Positions 16,629 to 25,156 are shown, numbered from the stretch's first letter. The stretch is DNA of 36,274 bases from Planctomycetales bacterium (GCA_020427005.1 JAGQOY010000055.1:1-36274); one strand, 5' to 3'. Made by a program: numbers and translations. Notes: generated by a model from the sequence alone, not told the origin.

Positions 16629-17405
16629 ATGTGCTTATTGGCTGTGCTTTACCGCCTAGTGCCCGAAAGTCCAATTCTCGTTGCTGCTAACAGGGAAGAA
16701 TATTTCGATCGAAACTCTCATCCACCAACAATTCAACCCGGCAAGCCTCGTGTGCTATGCGGAGTAGACCAACGGGCGGGAGGAACATGGTTGGGGGTCA
16801 ACCAGCATGGCATGTTTGTTGGCGTATGCAATCGCCGCAGTTCTGCAGATCCATTTGGTGCACGCAATCGAGGACTTCTGGCGCGCGAAGTACTGCGTTG
16901 CAATTCGGCTAGAAAAGGTGTTGACAAGGCCATGGAAGAGCTGATGGGGCAACGCTATGAAAGTCTCAATTTGATTGTCTGTGATGCCGAAAGCGGATGG
17001 ATTGTCCATAGTGATCAAGAACAGGAAGTTCTGCCCTTAGAGAATGGCTTGAACATTGTTGGACAGTCCGATGTGAACGATCCGCACGACGAGCGAGTCC
17101 AAATGGCTCATCGCCTGCTAACGCTACAAATGCTGGATTCTCCGGTAAAGTTTCTGGCTGTTGCCAGCAAAGTTTTTGCTCGGAGCCCTTCGCCTCCAGG
17201 CCGACCTTCAATGGTTGTGCGGGCACCAGATTATGGAACGGTAAGTAGTACTTTGATTGCGCTTAGCCCCAAGCCTCGCGATGCCATCTTCCAGTATGCG
17301 GCCGGAGCTCCCGATCAAGCGAAATATGAGGACTATTCGCCAATGTTGCGAGACATACTTAGTCGTGGTCTCCGAGAAGCTCGCTCCAAAAGTAAGGCAA
17401 GCTAG
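16629..17405 (+). CDS. NRDE family protein (TANGO2-like)
   Basis: The product is 258 residues and belongs to the NRDE/TANGO2 family, placed by fold with Ntn-type hydrolases. It begins MCLLAVLYRLVP, keeping the conserved Met-Cys start. The family motif appears as AANREEYFDR (NREE in place of NRDE), followed by AGGTWLGVNQHGMFVGVCNRR, which is typical, then NRGLLAREVL, YESLNLIVCDAESGWIVHSD and the C-terminal YGTVSSTLIALS. It lacks a signal peptide, so it is cytoplasmic. TANGO2 homologues have been linked to heme handling in eukaryotes; the bacterial role is not settled. It stands alone, 217 bases after lgt, and is followed by the palindromic repeat between convergent genes. Confidence 0.85.
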   Translation: MCLLAVLYRLVPESPILVAANREEYFDRNSHPPTIQPGKPRVLCGVDQRAGGTWLGVNQHGMFVGVCNRRSSADPFGARNRGLLAREVLRCNSARKGVDKAMEELMGQRYESLNLIVCDAESGWIVHSDQEQEVLPLENGLNIVGQSDVNDPHDERVQMAHRLLTLQMLDSPVKFLAVASKVFARSPSPPGRPSMVVRAPDYGTVSSTLIALSPKPRDAIFQYAAGAPDQAKYEDYSPMLRDILSRGLREARSKSKAS

Positions 17406-17525
17406 ATTGGGCTCGAGCCAGTGCAAGATATTAAGTTAGTAGATGAAGCTTTGATCCCTGAATTTTGTTGCAATACCTTAGCAGGGTGATGAAAAAATCC
17501 ATCTGCATAATCTTGTGGACGATTA

Positions 17526-17591
17526 GTAACCCGAAGCGTCAGAGCGTCAGCGAGGGGCTGGGCACATTCCCTCGCTGACGCTTCGGGTTAC
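17526..17591. repeat. Long imperfect palindrome (REP-like) between convergent genes
   Basis: The right arm (17569-17591) is the reverse complement of GTAACCCGA + AGCGTCAG + CGAGGG. The left arm (17526-17556) is the same except that AGCGTCAG occurs twice in tandem (17535-17542 and 17543-17550). A 12-base spacer separates the arms. The 23-base arms, GC-rich stem and position between the 3' ends of two convergent genes fit a dispersed REP-type element; I believe similar CCCGAAGCGTCAGCGAGGG palindromes recur in Pirellulaceae, but have not checked. It could also terminate transcription in both directions, though there is no long T-run. Confidence 0.75.
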
Positions 17592-17685
17592 TTTTCAGTA
17601 GCATCGTGGCTCACATCGAATACTCTTCCGTGTGACAATTCCGAGTTCTCCTAACTGCTTAGGAGGCTGAGAACTAATAGGTACT

Positions 17686-18246
17686 TCATGAAGCATGATC
17701 GGAATTTTCCGCTAACTTGAAGGATCGCGGTGGTGGCACAGAAATAAAAGTACGCAATAGTCTTCCCGACAGGCTATTCAGCTTTCGTTTCTCATCTTCA
17801 ACATAGCGGTTCAAGTCGGCCACAGCCCGCTCAAGTTCAATTGATGATTCCAAATTGAACTCCATCTGCAGACCCATGGTAGATTCTCTGGATAGAACCA
17901 GATCCTCCAATTGCTGCGCCCTTTCGATCTGGGCAACAGGCAAGCTCGTTGCATCAAAACCATCTTTGGCCAACCGAAATCGTTCAGCGATTTCAATCGG
18001 CAATTGGTTCCTATCCACAGCATCTGCAACACTTCTTTCGATTATTTGATACCGATTCAACAGCATTTGCGTCGTTGCTCTCCATGCCGTTGCTGTACTA
18101 TCCTGAGCAGATTCAATTTTATCGTAGGCGTATAGAATGCTCACGATTCCAGCCAAGACAAGTCCCATACAACTAGTCAGGACAAGTACAAACCAGCGGC
18201 CATTAAGTCTATGTGGCGACTTTCTTTCAGTTGAAGTACGATTCAT
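17686..18246 (-). CDS. LemA-like membrane-anchored helical protein
   Basis: The product is 186 residues from the ATG at 18246, 13 bases after the nagB stop. An upstream in-frame start would lie deep inside nagB and is unlikely. A basic N-terminus (RTSTERKSPHRLNGR) precedes one membrane helix (WFVLVLTSCMGLVLAGIVSILYAY). The remainder is helical, and the segment TATAWRATTQMLLNRYQIIERSVADAV resembles LemA proteins, in which a tryptophan and W-x(8-10)-R-x-x-L/I-I-x-x-(L/V)-V pattern follow the helix. Size and topology also fit LemA. Similarity is distant and the LemA role is unknown. Its partner upstream is nagB; the convergent repeat lies downstream. Confidence 0.5.
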   Translation of the reverse strand: MNRTSTERKSPHRLNGRWFVLVLTSCMGLVLAGIVSILYAYDKIESAQDSTATAWRATTQMLLNRYQIIERSVADAVDRNQLPIEIAERFRLAKDGFDATSLPVAQIERAQQLEDLVLSRESTMGLQMEFNLESSIELERAVADLNRYVEDEKRKLNSLSGRLLRTFISVPPPRSFKLAENSDHAS

Positions 18247-18259
18247 GTCTTTTTTGATG

Positions 18260-19066
18260 TTACTCCCATGAGATGCTACTGTGTGGGCCTTTCTCCAAAC
18301 CCTGTTGAACTTGCTCGCAAGCCAAATAATAGTCCCTTTTGATGAGCCATCCGGCAGCAGGCTCATCAAGTATAACTGTTACGTTTGCGTGCAGCTGCAA
18401 AGCACTTGCCGGTACGAAAGAGGATATGGGCCCCTCGATCATCGAGCGAACTGCCGAGGCTTTTTTCGCACCACAAGCAAGTAGCAATATATTGCGTGCC
18501 TCAAGAATTGTGCCAATCCCCATAGTTACCGCTAAAGTGGGAACTTCTGCGAGTGAGTCAAAAAATCTTGCATTGTCTAATCGTGTCTGCTGTGTCAGGG
18601 CTTTTAGTCTAGTTCGACTGGCAAGTGAGGAGGTAGGTTCGTTAAATGCAATATGTCCATCCGACCCCAGCCCCAATAACTGCAAGTCGATTCCGCCAGC
18701 CTTCTGAATTTCCTGCTCATAGGACACACAATAGGATTCGAAATCCTCTGCCAATCCATCGGGTACATGGCAGCGTGCCAAATCGATATTGAGATACTTA
18801 AAAAGATTCTCTCGCATAAAAAAGCTGTAAGATTGCCCATGGTCCGGTGAAAGTCCCACGTACTCATCCAAGTTGAATGTGGTCGTTTGAGAGCAATCAA
18901 AATGCCCCGCTTCATGCAGTTTGATCAGTTCCCTATAAGTGCCAAGAGGCGTACTTCCCGTTGCCAATCCCAACACAGATGTGGGCTTTCGTTCGACTTG
19001 CCTCGCAATGAATTTTGCTGCTCGTTGGCTCACTTCTGTAGATGAAGGCAAAATAATGACGCGCAT
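18260..19066 (-). CDS. nagB: Glucosamine-6-phosphate deaminase
   Basis: NagB converts glucosamine-6-phosphate to fructose-6-phosphate and ammonia, feeding amino-sugar carbon into glycolysis. From the ATG at 19066 it has 268 residues, against 266 in E. coli. An upstream in-frame ATG adding 44 residues is unlikely, because the NagB fold begins directly with RVIILPSS. Motifs are LGLATGSTPLGTYREL (phosphate loop), FNLDEYVGLSPDHGQSYSFFM with catalytic D67, and LGLGSDGHIAFNEP with D136, H138 and E143, matching the E. coli D72/D141/H143/E148 set. MGIGTILEARNILLLACG and GAKKA complete the fold. No nagA, nagE or NagC gene is in the window. A LemA-like gene follows after 13 bases. Confidence 0.95.
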   Translation of the reverse strand: MRVIILPSSTEVSQRAAKFIARQVERKPTSVLGLATGSTPLGTYRELIKLHEAGHFDCSQTTTFNLDEYVGLSPDHGQSYSFFMRENLFKYLNIDLARCHVPDGLAEDFESYCVSYEQEIQKAGGIDLQLLGLGSDGHIAFNEPTSSLASRTRLKALTQQTRLDNARFFDSLAEVPTLAVTMGIGTILEARNILLLACGAKKASAVRSMIEGPISSFVPASALQLHANVTVILDEPAAGWLIKRDYYLACEQVQQGLEKGPHSSISWE

Positions 19067-19585
19067 GGTCAGCAGACTCAATAGAGGTTGTGGAATCGAG
19101 TTTGGAGGACAGGAAGTATAACCGACAATAATGGCCTTACGCACTGCGAACACAAGGAAGATATGACCAACCCGATGAGGAAAAGAGACACGTGGCATCG
19201 GAATCGATCAAAACGAATGTTTCGATTCAATCGATTGCAGGGGCTGGGAAATCTCTTTGCACATCATAGCGTTGGAAATTGAAAAACTTCGGTCGACACA
19301 GCTGCAAATCTCGACCAATAGTTGGGAATCTGGTGCTGCAAAACGCCACACTTTGGCAATATGTAATAGCCGCAAAGACCCTTGGGTTCGTAATATCTCA
19401 CTGCCTCGCAGGAGACGTATCTGACCCAACACCTTTGTTAGGCACTTGCCTTTCCCAAGGCATTGTCAGGTTTTGGCGAGCAGCAATTGGGGCCCTAGTC
19501 GGCAAAAAAGCGAGAATTCTGCACTGATATGTTTCGCAGTGTTTCCCGTGTCAGGCCGACTCAATCCTACTCAAGGTCTTTAAAC
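19067..19585. other. Divergent intergenic region between nagB and the chemoreceptor gene
   Basis: About 520 bases without a convincing gene. Near 19201-19234 there are overlapping symmetries: GAATCGA (19201-19207) pairs with TCGATTC (19222-19228), and TCGATT-C-AATCGA forms a palindrome at 19222-19234, some 140-170 bases upstream of the nagB start. This could be a repressor operator. A 74-residue minus-strand frame at 19208-19432 and an 82-residue TTG-started plus-strand frame at 19279-19527 exist, but neither has a ribosome site or recognisable features. Confidence 0.35.
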
Positions 19586-21709
19586 ATGTCGGTTCGAAAT
19601 AAAATTTTGGCACTCACGATATGCGTGGGCCTCTTACCAGCCCTCGTATTAAGTTTCGTTGGATGGACATCTTCGAATGATCTAGCGCAAAAGACTGTTG
19701 CAGAGTACCAACAGATTGCCGAAAACGTTGGTGATGTTATCGATCGAAACCTTTTCGAACGGTACGGAGACGTACAAGCGTTTTGCTTAAACACTGCCAT
19801 TCGCAACACAGAAAACTGGTACAAACAGGAATTGACACCGCTTCACGATGCGATGAATGGCTATGTGGACGCCTACGACATCTACTGCATTACACTGCTT
19901 GTTGATTTGGACGGTAAGACGATTGCCGTAAACAGCAAGGACAAGGACGGAAAGGCAATCAACACGGACTTTTTTTATGAAAACAACTACGCTGAATCTG
20001 CGTGGTTTCAAAATTGTCTTAAAGGACGATTTTCGGACAACCCGGACGCCGGCATGAGCGGGACATTTATGGAAGACGCCTATTTTGATGAGGACATCAA
20101 GAAGACGTACGGCACAGACGGCATGGTGTTAGGTTTTTCGGCGCCTGCGAAAAATGCGGACGGTGATATTGTGGGTGTATGGAAGAACTACGCCGACTTC
20201 CGTTTAGTCGAGAATGTTTTCGAAAGCACCTACGCTTCCTACAAAAACCGACTAAACACACTTGAGCTGACACTGTTAGACAAAAATGGAAATGTGATTA
20301 TCGACTTCGATCCGTCCCTGACTCGCTCAGACACGGTGCTTCGCGATTATGGTGTGATCGGAAAACTAAACCCCATTAAACAACAGCTCCCGTTTGCCCT
20401 TAAGATCGCAGAGGGCGGAAAAGGGATGATGGTATCCGCGCGACACTGCCGTAAAAATCAAGACAACAGCGTTGGTTATTCTCCAACAAGCAAGGCGCTC
20501 GGATTTCCAGGGTTTGGCTGGACAGTTATTGCTCGCATTCCCGTGCACCAAGCGTTGGCAGGCAGTAACGCTCTGCGGACTAAGATTGTTTTTTCATTGA
20601 TTTCAGTCTTAGTAATCGTACCGATTTTGGCAATATTCTTTGCCAAGCAACTAATTAAACCAATTAATGCGGCTGTGGAACTGCTTGGCCAGATGTCCAA
20701 AGGAGACCTGACTTTGCGAATGAGCGAAACAGGACGTGATGAGTTCGCTCGAATCGCAAAATCAATAAACCATTTTGCGGCCAGCATTCAAGGGATCGTG
20801 TCAGATCTGGGACAGAGTTCGAACACTTTGAACGGATCGTCGAGCGAGCTACTGCAAAGTGCAACGCGTTTGGCTGCCGGCGCAGCAGACGCCACTCAGC
20901 AGTCTTCTACAGTTGCAGCCGCCGCAGAGGAAATGTCCACATCGATTGGCCACATGGCTCAATCCTCTCAGCAAGTTTCAAGCAATATTCAGGATGTTGC
21001 GGCTGCCGTAGAGCAAATGAATGGATCTATTCGCGAAGTTGCACGGTCAGCCGAACAATCGGCCCAAGTTGCCAATGAAGCCAGTGTCCTGGCGAAAGCA
21101 AGCAACGAAAAAATCGAGGAACTTGGTGTGTCTGCCAATCAAATTGGTACCGTCATTGAAGTGATTCAAGATATTGCTGAGCAAACCAATCTACTCGCTC
21201 TGAACGCCACTATTGAGGCCGCCCGTGCGGGAGAAGCCGGTAAGGGTTTCGCTGTCGTAGCCACCGAAGTTAAAGAGCTTGCGAAACAAACTGCAACTGC
21301 CACAGAGGATATACGACGCTTAATCGAAGGAATTCAGTCCGCGACTGGTGAGGCGGTTAAGGCAACTCGACAGATTGGAAAAGTAATCGAAGACGTAAAC
21401 TCTGTCTCACGCTCGATTGCAGTCGCCGTTGAAGAACAAAGCACGACCACACGGCAAATTGCAGATCGCGTTACATCCACATCAACGGCTGCTGGAGAAA
21501 TGGCAAAAGGCGCCAATGAGTCTGCTGCGGCAGCCCGAGAAATCACCGAGAGCATTTCACGAGTTGATAATGTTCTTAGAGAAACCGCTGCCGGCGCAGC
21601 CCAATCGCGTTCGGTTGGTGAACAGTTTACACAGTTGGCTGAATCACTCCAAAGAACAGTTGGGAAGTTTAAGACGCAACCTTCGGGTCGCTCCGATCTT
21701 GCTGTGTAG
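19586..21709 (+). CDS. Methyl-accepting chemotaxis protein (dCache-type sensor)
   Basis: This transmembrane chemoreceptor has 707 residues from the ATG at 19586; an in-frame ATG at 19529 would add 19 residues. The first membrane helix is ILALTICVGLLPALVLSFVGW. A long external sensor region (about 30-320) has double-Cache character (DAYDIYCITLLVDLDGKTIAVNS, AWFQNCLKGRF, DIVGVWKNYADFR). A second helix (IVFSLISVLVIVPILAIFF) leads to HAMP (KPINAAVELLGQMSKGDLTLRM) and then the signalling coiled coil. The hairpin tip includes VIEVIQDIAEQTNLLALNAT and IEAARAGEAGKGFAVVATEV, where NATIEAA replaces the usual NAAIEAA. No CheR-binding pentapeptide ends the chain. No che or flagellar genes are in the window, so it is an orphan receptor. 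Ligand unknown. Confidence 0.93.
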   Translation: MSVRNKILALTICVGLLPALVLSFVGWTSSNDLAQKTVAEYQQIAENVGDVIDRNLFERYGDVQAFCLNTAIRNTENWYKQELTPLHDAMNGYVDAYDIYCITLLVDLDGKTIAVNSKDKDGKAINTDFFYENNYAESAWFQNCLKGRFSDNPDAGMSGTFMEDAYFDEDIKKTYGTDGMVLGFSAPAKNADGDIVGVWKNYADFRLVENVFESTYASYKNRLNTLELTLLDKNGNVIIDFDPSLTRSDTVLRDYGVIGKLNPIKQQLPFALKIAEGGKGMMVSARHCRKNQDNSVGYSPTSKALGFPGFGWTVIARIPVHQALAGSNALRTKIVFSLISVLVIVPILAIFFAKQLIKPINAAVELLGQMSKGDLTLRMSETGRDEFARIAKSINHFAASIQGIVSDLGQSSNTLNGSSSELLQSATRLAAGAADATQQSSTVAAAAEEMSTSIGHMAQSSQQVSSNIQDVAAAVEQMNGSIREVARSAEQSAQVANEASVLAKASNEKIEELGVSANQIGTVIEVIQDIAEQTNLLALNATIEAARAGEAGKGFAVVATEVKELAKQTATATEDIRRLIEGIQSATGEAVKATRQIGKVIEDVNSVSRSIAVAVEEQSTTTRQIADRVTSTSTAAGEMAKGANESAAAAREITESISRVDNVLRETAAGAAQSRSVGEQFTQLAESLQRTVGKFKTQPSGRSDLAV

Positions 21710-22206
21710 CCTATATTCGAATTCGGTCGCTTACATCACCCACTTCCTGGTGGGGATCTTGATCATGGAGTCACCTGCATCTTCCCGCAAGATGCAGGTG
21801 ACTCGCCTGCGCTAGCCATCTATTCTACTCCCACCCAATAGCCTTCTTGCCCAAAAGATTCGGCAAGCAAAGCGACAAGCCAAACCACAAAGACCACGGT
21901 TTATGGCGGGCATTTGCCCCATTCTCCATTTGGGAGTCGCGAAAAACGTGACAAATGGGTATTTTGGATCCTGCGCTCCATAATCGGAATTTTTCTTGCA
22001 GAAATACTGCTTCCCTTCCCAGCTTCTCCGTCCTCGTAGTTACTACTGCCGGTATGAACGCTTGTTGCTCTTGAACAAGGGTGCAAGACCTGGGAAACCT
22101 CAAGTTAAGATAGGGCGTTGCCTCGGCTTTGATCTCACCTTACCTTTGCGAATATGGCGAGGAAGTTTGGGGCTGAGAAACAATCACTAGACTAAATGAG
22201 GAAACC
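21710..22206. other. Intergenic region between chemoreceptor gene and thiL
   Basis: About 500 bases with no credible gene. It holds the perfect hairpin at 21768-21804 described separately, a smaller CCCAC/GTGGG stem near 21739-21754, and CCATTTG/CAAATGG arms around 21925-21960. The thiL ribosome site GAGGA ends just before the GTG start at 22207. A minus-strand frame at 21825-22103 has unlikely composition and is not called. Confidence 0.35.
21768..21804. terminator. Perfect 16-bp hairpin after the chemoreceptor gene
   Basis: The arm GAGTCACCTGCATCTT (21768-21783) is exactly complementary to the arm at 21789-21804 across a five-base CCCGC loop. It lies 58 bases after the chemoreceptor stop, so it probably helps end that transcript or protect its 3' end. 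No T-run follows, so a classical intrinsic terminator is not assured. A dispersed palindromic repeat is the alternative. Confidence 0.55.
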
Positions 22207-23112
22207 GTGGAACAATCCTTCGTAGCGTGGGCCAAGATACGATCCCTACGATTACCGCAGGTCAAATTGGGAATCGGAGATGATGCTGCCATCTTGGCTC
22301 CGTCCGATCTTGACTTGGTGGTCACGACGGACTCGATGATGGACGGCACGCATTTTCGAGTCGGAGAGTGTGACCTACGATCCATTGGTGAAAAGCTAGT
22401 CGGTGTCAATCTGAGTGACTTAGCGGCTATGGGAGCTGAGCCCAACTCTATTTTGCTAAGTATGTGCTTGCCTAGCAGGAATTCGGAAGAGCTGGCAGCT
22501 GAGATCTACGAAGGAGTCTGCACAGCCGCAGCTCGCTACGAGGTCGCTCTTGCAGGCGGCGATACCAATTGTTGGTCAGGCCCCTTAGTGCTTCACATGA
22601 CAGCGATCGGCTTTTGCCAGCCTGAACAAGCGTGGTTGCGAAGTGGCGCAAAACCGAACGACTTGATCGTAGTTACTGGAGAGCTGGGAGGTAGCATCCA
22701 AGGCAAGCACCTAAAATTTCAACCTCGTCTCGATGTTGTTCGGAAGCTTCGAGGGCGTTTGAATGTTCACGCCGCAATGGACATTAGTGATGGGTTGAGC
22801 ATCGATCTATTAAGGATGTGCGATGCTTCTCGCTGTGGCGCTGTTTTAGATCTCGAAAACATTCCAGTCAGCCTAGCAGCCACGGAGCTTTCAAAAAGCA
22901 GCGGACTGTCAGCCCTTGATCATGCCTTAGGAGATGGCGAAGACTTCGAATTGCTGCTCGCCGTTTCAGTCGAAGATTTGAATTGTCTAACCAGTTTGCT
23001 TGGTAAAGAAAGCGTGCGTGTTGTCGGAGAGTTTACAAGCCGAACTGGGCTTTGGGCACGTCGAGGTGGTCAACTAACTCAACTTCCGGCTACTGGCTAC
23101 ATTCACAGATAA
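22207..23112 (+). CDS. thiL: Thiamine-monophosphate kinase
   Basis: ThiL phosphorylates thiamine monophosphate to the active cofactor thiamine diphosphate using ATP. The start is GTG at 22207 with GAGGA five bases upstream. The 301 residues show the PurM-like fold motifs: LGIGDDAAIL (about 21-30), VVTTDSMMDGTHF, the metal-binding VGVNLSDLAAMGAEP, ALAGGDTN, MDISDGLSIDLLRMC and the C-terminal LGDGEDFELL. Metal-binding aspartates in GDDAA, TTDSM and NLSDLAAMGA are all present. It is slightly shorter than E. coli ThiL (325) but complete. It stands alone, with no other thiamine genes or TPP riboswitch seen, and is convergent with the EEP-family gene. Confidence 0.94.
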   Translation: MEQSFVAWAKIRSLRLPQVKLGIGDDAAILAPSDLDLVVTTDSMMDGTHFRVGECDLRSIGEKLVGVNLSDLAAMGAEPNSILLSMCLPSRNSEELAAEIYEGVCTAAARYEVALAGGDTNCWSGPLVLHMTAIGFCQPEQAWLRSGAKPNDLIVVTGELGGSIQGKHLKFQPRLDVVRKLRGRLNVHAAMDISDGLSIDLLRMCDASRCGAVLDLENIPVSLAATELSKSSGLSALDHALGDGEDFELLLAVSVEDLNCLTSLLGKESVRVVGEFTSRTGLWARRGGQLTQLPATGYIHR

Positions 23113-23189
23113 ATTGCTCGAGCCCCAGACGCTCACGCGTCAAGGTTCACATTCAGTGATAGCTCCGAATTCTAATCGCGCACGTTCAT

Positions 23190-24059
23190 TTAGAAGCGAA
23201 TACGTGCCTCTATTGGAAGATGGTCACTAGCAAACCTACCAGCGGGTGTCCGCGGATCCAACGTCTTGAAATCCAAGACTTCAAGATCTCCCGCATAGAG
23301 AATGTGATCGATTCTACGCTCACCTACAACTTCGGAAAAACCATTCCAGGTACTTTGAGGTCCGGTATCCGGTACTTGAGATTTCGAGCGAGCATCCATC
23401 AGCAGTCTAGTTGATTCGGTGCTTTCATCAAGCAAGTTCTTCAGTGGACGATCCTCCAGGCCTGCATTGAAATCACCCACTAACACGACAGGAATTTCTT
23501 GATGGTTTTCGGAAATCCAAGTTCGCAAGAGCTTTCCACTGTTGGCCCGAGCTTCGACTCCGCGATGATCAAAATGAATATTGACAAACAGAAATTCATG
23601 ATCTCCGTCTTTCAATCGAAATCGCATCCAACTGGCTATTCGAGGCAGCGCAGCATCCCAGCCTCTACTGCCGACGATCGACGGAGATTCACTTAACCAA
23701 AATGTCCCTCGGTCCAACGGCTCAAATTTCTCCTTACGCCAGCCAATAGCTGTCATTTCACCCTTGAGTTGACCATCATCTCGGCCAACTCCGTACCATT
23801 GGTGATTATTTGTTCCAGACCGAATATCATCTAGCTGTTGCCCAACGCACTCTTGGACACCGACAATATCTCGACGGTCAATTTCTTCAATAACAGTAGC
23901 TTTACGGTTGCTCCAAACATCCAATCCATCCGAATTATTCAAATAACGAATGTTGTAACTCATAAACGTAACGGGTTCTGATCTGGCGACCTGACCGTGC
24001 GAAAATTTTCCCACAAGACTCATTATCAGAATTATCAATGAAAACAATTTCCAATTCAT
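23190..24059 (-). CDS. Exported endonuclease/exonuclease/phosphatase (EEP) family hydrolase
   Basis: The product is 289 residues from the ATG at 24059, chosen because GAGGG lies five bases upstream and a signal peptide (LFSLIILIMSLVGKFSHG) then starts the chain; a TTG ten codons upstream lacks both. The EEP fold motifs are complete: FMSYNIRYLN (N36), VGVQE (E70), FLFVNIHFDHRG, VVLVGDFNAGLEDRPL, RRIDHILYAGD and FASDHLPIEARI. The metal-binding and catalytic Asn, Glu, Asp, Asn and His are all there, so it is probably an active metal-dependent phosphodiesterase or phosphatase in the periplasmic space. Substrate cannot be told: this subfamily includes nucleases, sphingomyelinase-like enzymes and glycan-associated hydrolases. 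It is divergent from the rhomboid gene. Confidence 0.87.
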   Translation of the reverse strand: MNWKLFSLIILIMSLVGKFSHGQVARSEPVTFMSYNIRYLNNSDGLDVWSNRKATVIEEIDRRDIVGVQECVGQQLDDIRSGTNNHQWYGVGRDDGQLKGEMTAIGWRKEKFEPLDRGTFWLSESPSIVGSRGWDAALPRIASWMRFRLKDGDHEFLFVNIHFDHRGVEARANSGKLLRTWISENHQEIPVVLVGDFNAGLEDRPLKNLLDESTESTRLLMDARSKSQVPDTGPQSTWNGFSEVVGERRIDHILYAGDLEVLDFKTLDPRTPAGRFASDHLPIEARIRF

Positions 24060-24203
24060 ACGTCCCTCAGAAGCTACAGAGCATCGCAAGGTATTTTGCG
24101 AAGTAGAAGTTTGATTGAATTAATTGCGGTGGCCGCCTTCTAACGACGCTTTCGTGATCAGAATGCTTGGAGTTCGCCGAGTCCAGATCCCCACTGCTTG
24201 CAC

Positions 24204-24209
24204 TATAAT
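24204..24209 (+). promoter_or_regulatory. Candidate -10 box (TATAAT) for the rhomboid gene
   Basis: A perfect TATAAT lies 83 bases before the rhomboid ATG in the divergent spacer. The bases 16-18 upstream do not resemble a -35 hexamer, so evidence is limited to the -10 match and its location. Confidence 0.25.
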
Positions 24210-24291
24210 GACACAACCCCAGCAAGCCGGCAACCACTTGCATGACGCCAACTTGTTGCAGATGGACGAAGCTTTTAAATAGAAATTGAAG

Positions 24292-25065
24292 ATGTTCTTC
24301 CCTATTCGCGACGACGACAAAGATGTCAATATTTTCCCATATGTTACCAATGGAATCCTGACTCTAAACGTTTTGGTTTTCTTGCTCCAAATGTCAAGCC
24401 AGGAATTCACTTATGGCTGGAGTGTCATTCCGTACGAACTAACACATGGAATCGATCTTATCGTACCGCAAGCAGTGGAAATCGATGGTTACGGAGAGGT
24501 TGAGATTCCCCAGGCGGCCGGGCCCCCTATCATTTGGCTTACCCTTTTCAGTTCGATGTTCATGCATGGCGGCTTCGGTCACATTGCAGGGAACATGCTC
24601 TATCTTTGGATTTTTGGTAATAATGTCGAGCATCGTTTTGGACACAAATGGTTTTTCGTTTTCTATATTACTGCCGGGATTGCAGCCAGCTTGGCACAGA
24701 TTTCAGTATCGCCCAATAGTATTGTCCCCAACCTGGGAGCTTCTGGAGCCATAGCTGGCGTAATGGGAGCCTACTTAGTACTTTTTCCACACAATCGAGT
24801 TAACGTCGTCTTTCTATACAGCATTATCACAGTACCAGCTATAGTAGTGCTTGGTATGTGGATATTGACGCAATTCGTGAGCGGCATAGGCTCAATTGCG
24901 GCCACTTCGACCGCAGCGGGCGGCGTAGCTTATATGGCGCACATTGGCGGTTTTCTGACGGGCGTAACAGTAGGCATGATTGGACGGCAATTGTTTGGGA
25001 CAGAACCAGATTCTGTGCTTTTTAGGCAATATGAAAGAGACGCAAGGGATTACCGTATTTGGTAA
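24292..25065 (+). CDS. Rhomboid family intramembrane serine protease
   Basis: Rhomboids cut transmembrane segments of other proteins inside the membrane. The product is 257 residues from the ATG at 24292 (MFFPIRDDD, a common beginning in this family); a TTG two codons earlier is less likely. The six-helix core shows the HxxxxHxxxN motif (H92, H97, N101 in MHGGFGHIAGNMLYL), nucleophile S151 in GASGAIAGVMGAYL and the partner histidine H217 in YMAHIGGFLTG. All catalytic residues are present. The L1 region carries about 30 polar residues (VIPYELTHGIDLIVPQAVEI), as seen in related bacterial rhomboids. It leads the plus-strand group with the WD40 and DUF4129/DUF4350 genes, 91 bases before the next start, so co-transcription is possible. 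Substrate unknown. Confidence 0.93.
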   Translation: MFFPIRDDDKDVNIFPYVTNGILTLNVLVFLLQMSSQEFTYGWSVIPYELTHGIDLIVPQAVEIDGYGEVEIPQAAGPPIIWLTLFSSMFMHGGFGHIAGNMLYLWIFGNNVEHRFGHKWFFVFYITAGIAASLAQISVSPNSIVPNLGASGAIAGVMGAYLVLFPHNRVNVVFLYSIITVPAIVVLGMWILTQFVSGIGSIAATSTAAGGVAYMAHIGGFLTGVTVGMIGRQLFGTEPDSVLFRQYERDARDYRIW

Positions 25066-25156
25066 ACTGTGAAATAACCAACCCCAGTGTCAAGGTTGGA
25101 TTCGAAAACGTGACTTTGATTCGATTGGCGAATTGAGCTTCATAGGACATGACAAC

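Noticed and set aside
19067..19198. Upstream start for NagB adding 44 residues
   Set aside because: NagB proteins begin at RVIILPSS; the extension has no homologous counterpart and no better ribosome site.
19208..19432. 74-residue minus-strand frame upstream of nagB
   Set aside because: It starts at ATG and composition is not absurd, but there is no ribosome site, family or conserved motif; it spans the palindromic operator-like region.
19279..19527. 82-residue plus-strand frame before the chemoreceptor
   Set aside because: TTG start without ribosome site, no domain, likely untranslated leader.
21825..22103. 92-residue minus-strand frame between the chemoreceptor and thiL
   Set aside because: Composition is unlike a folded protein and a second frame (21901-22086) reads the same bases equally well.
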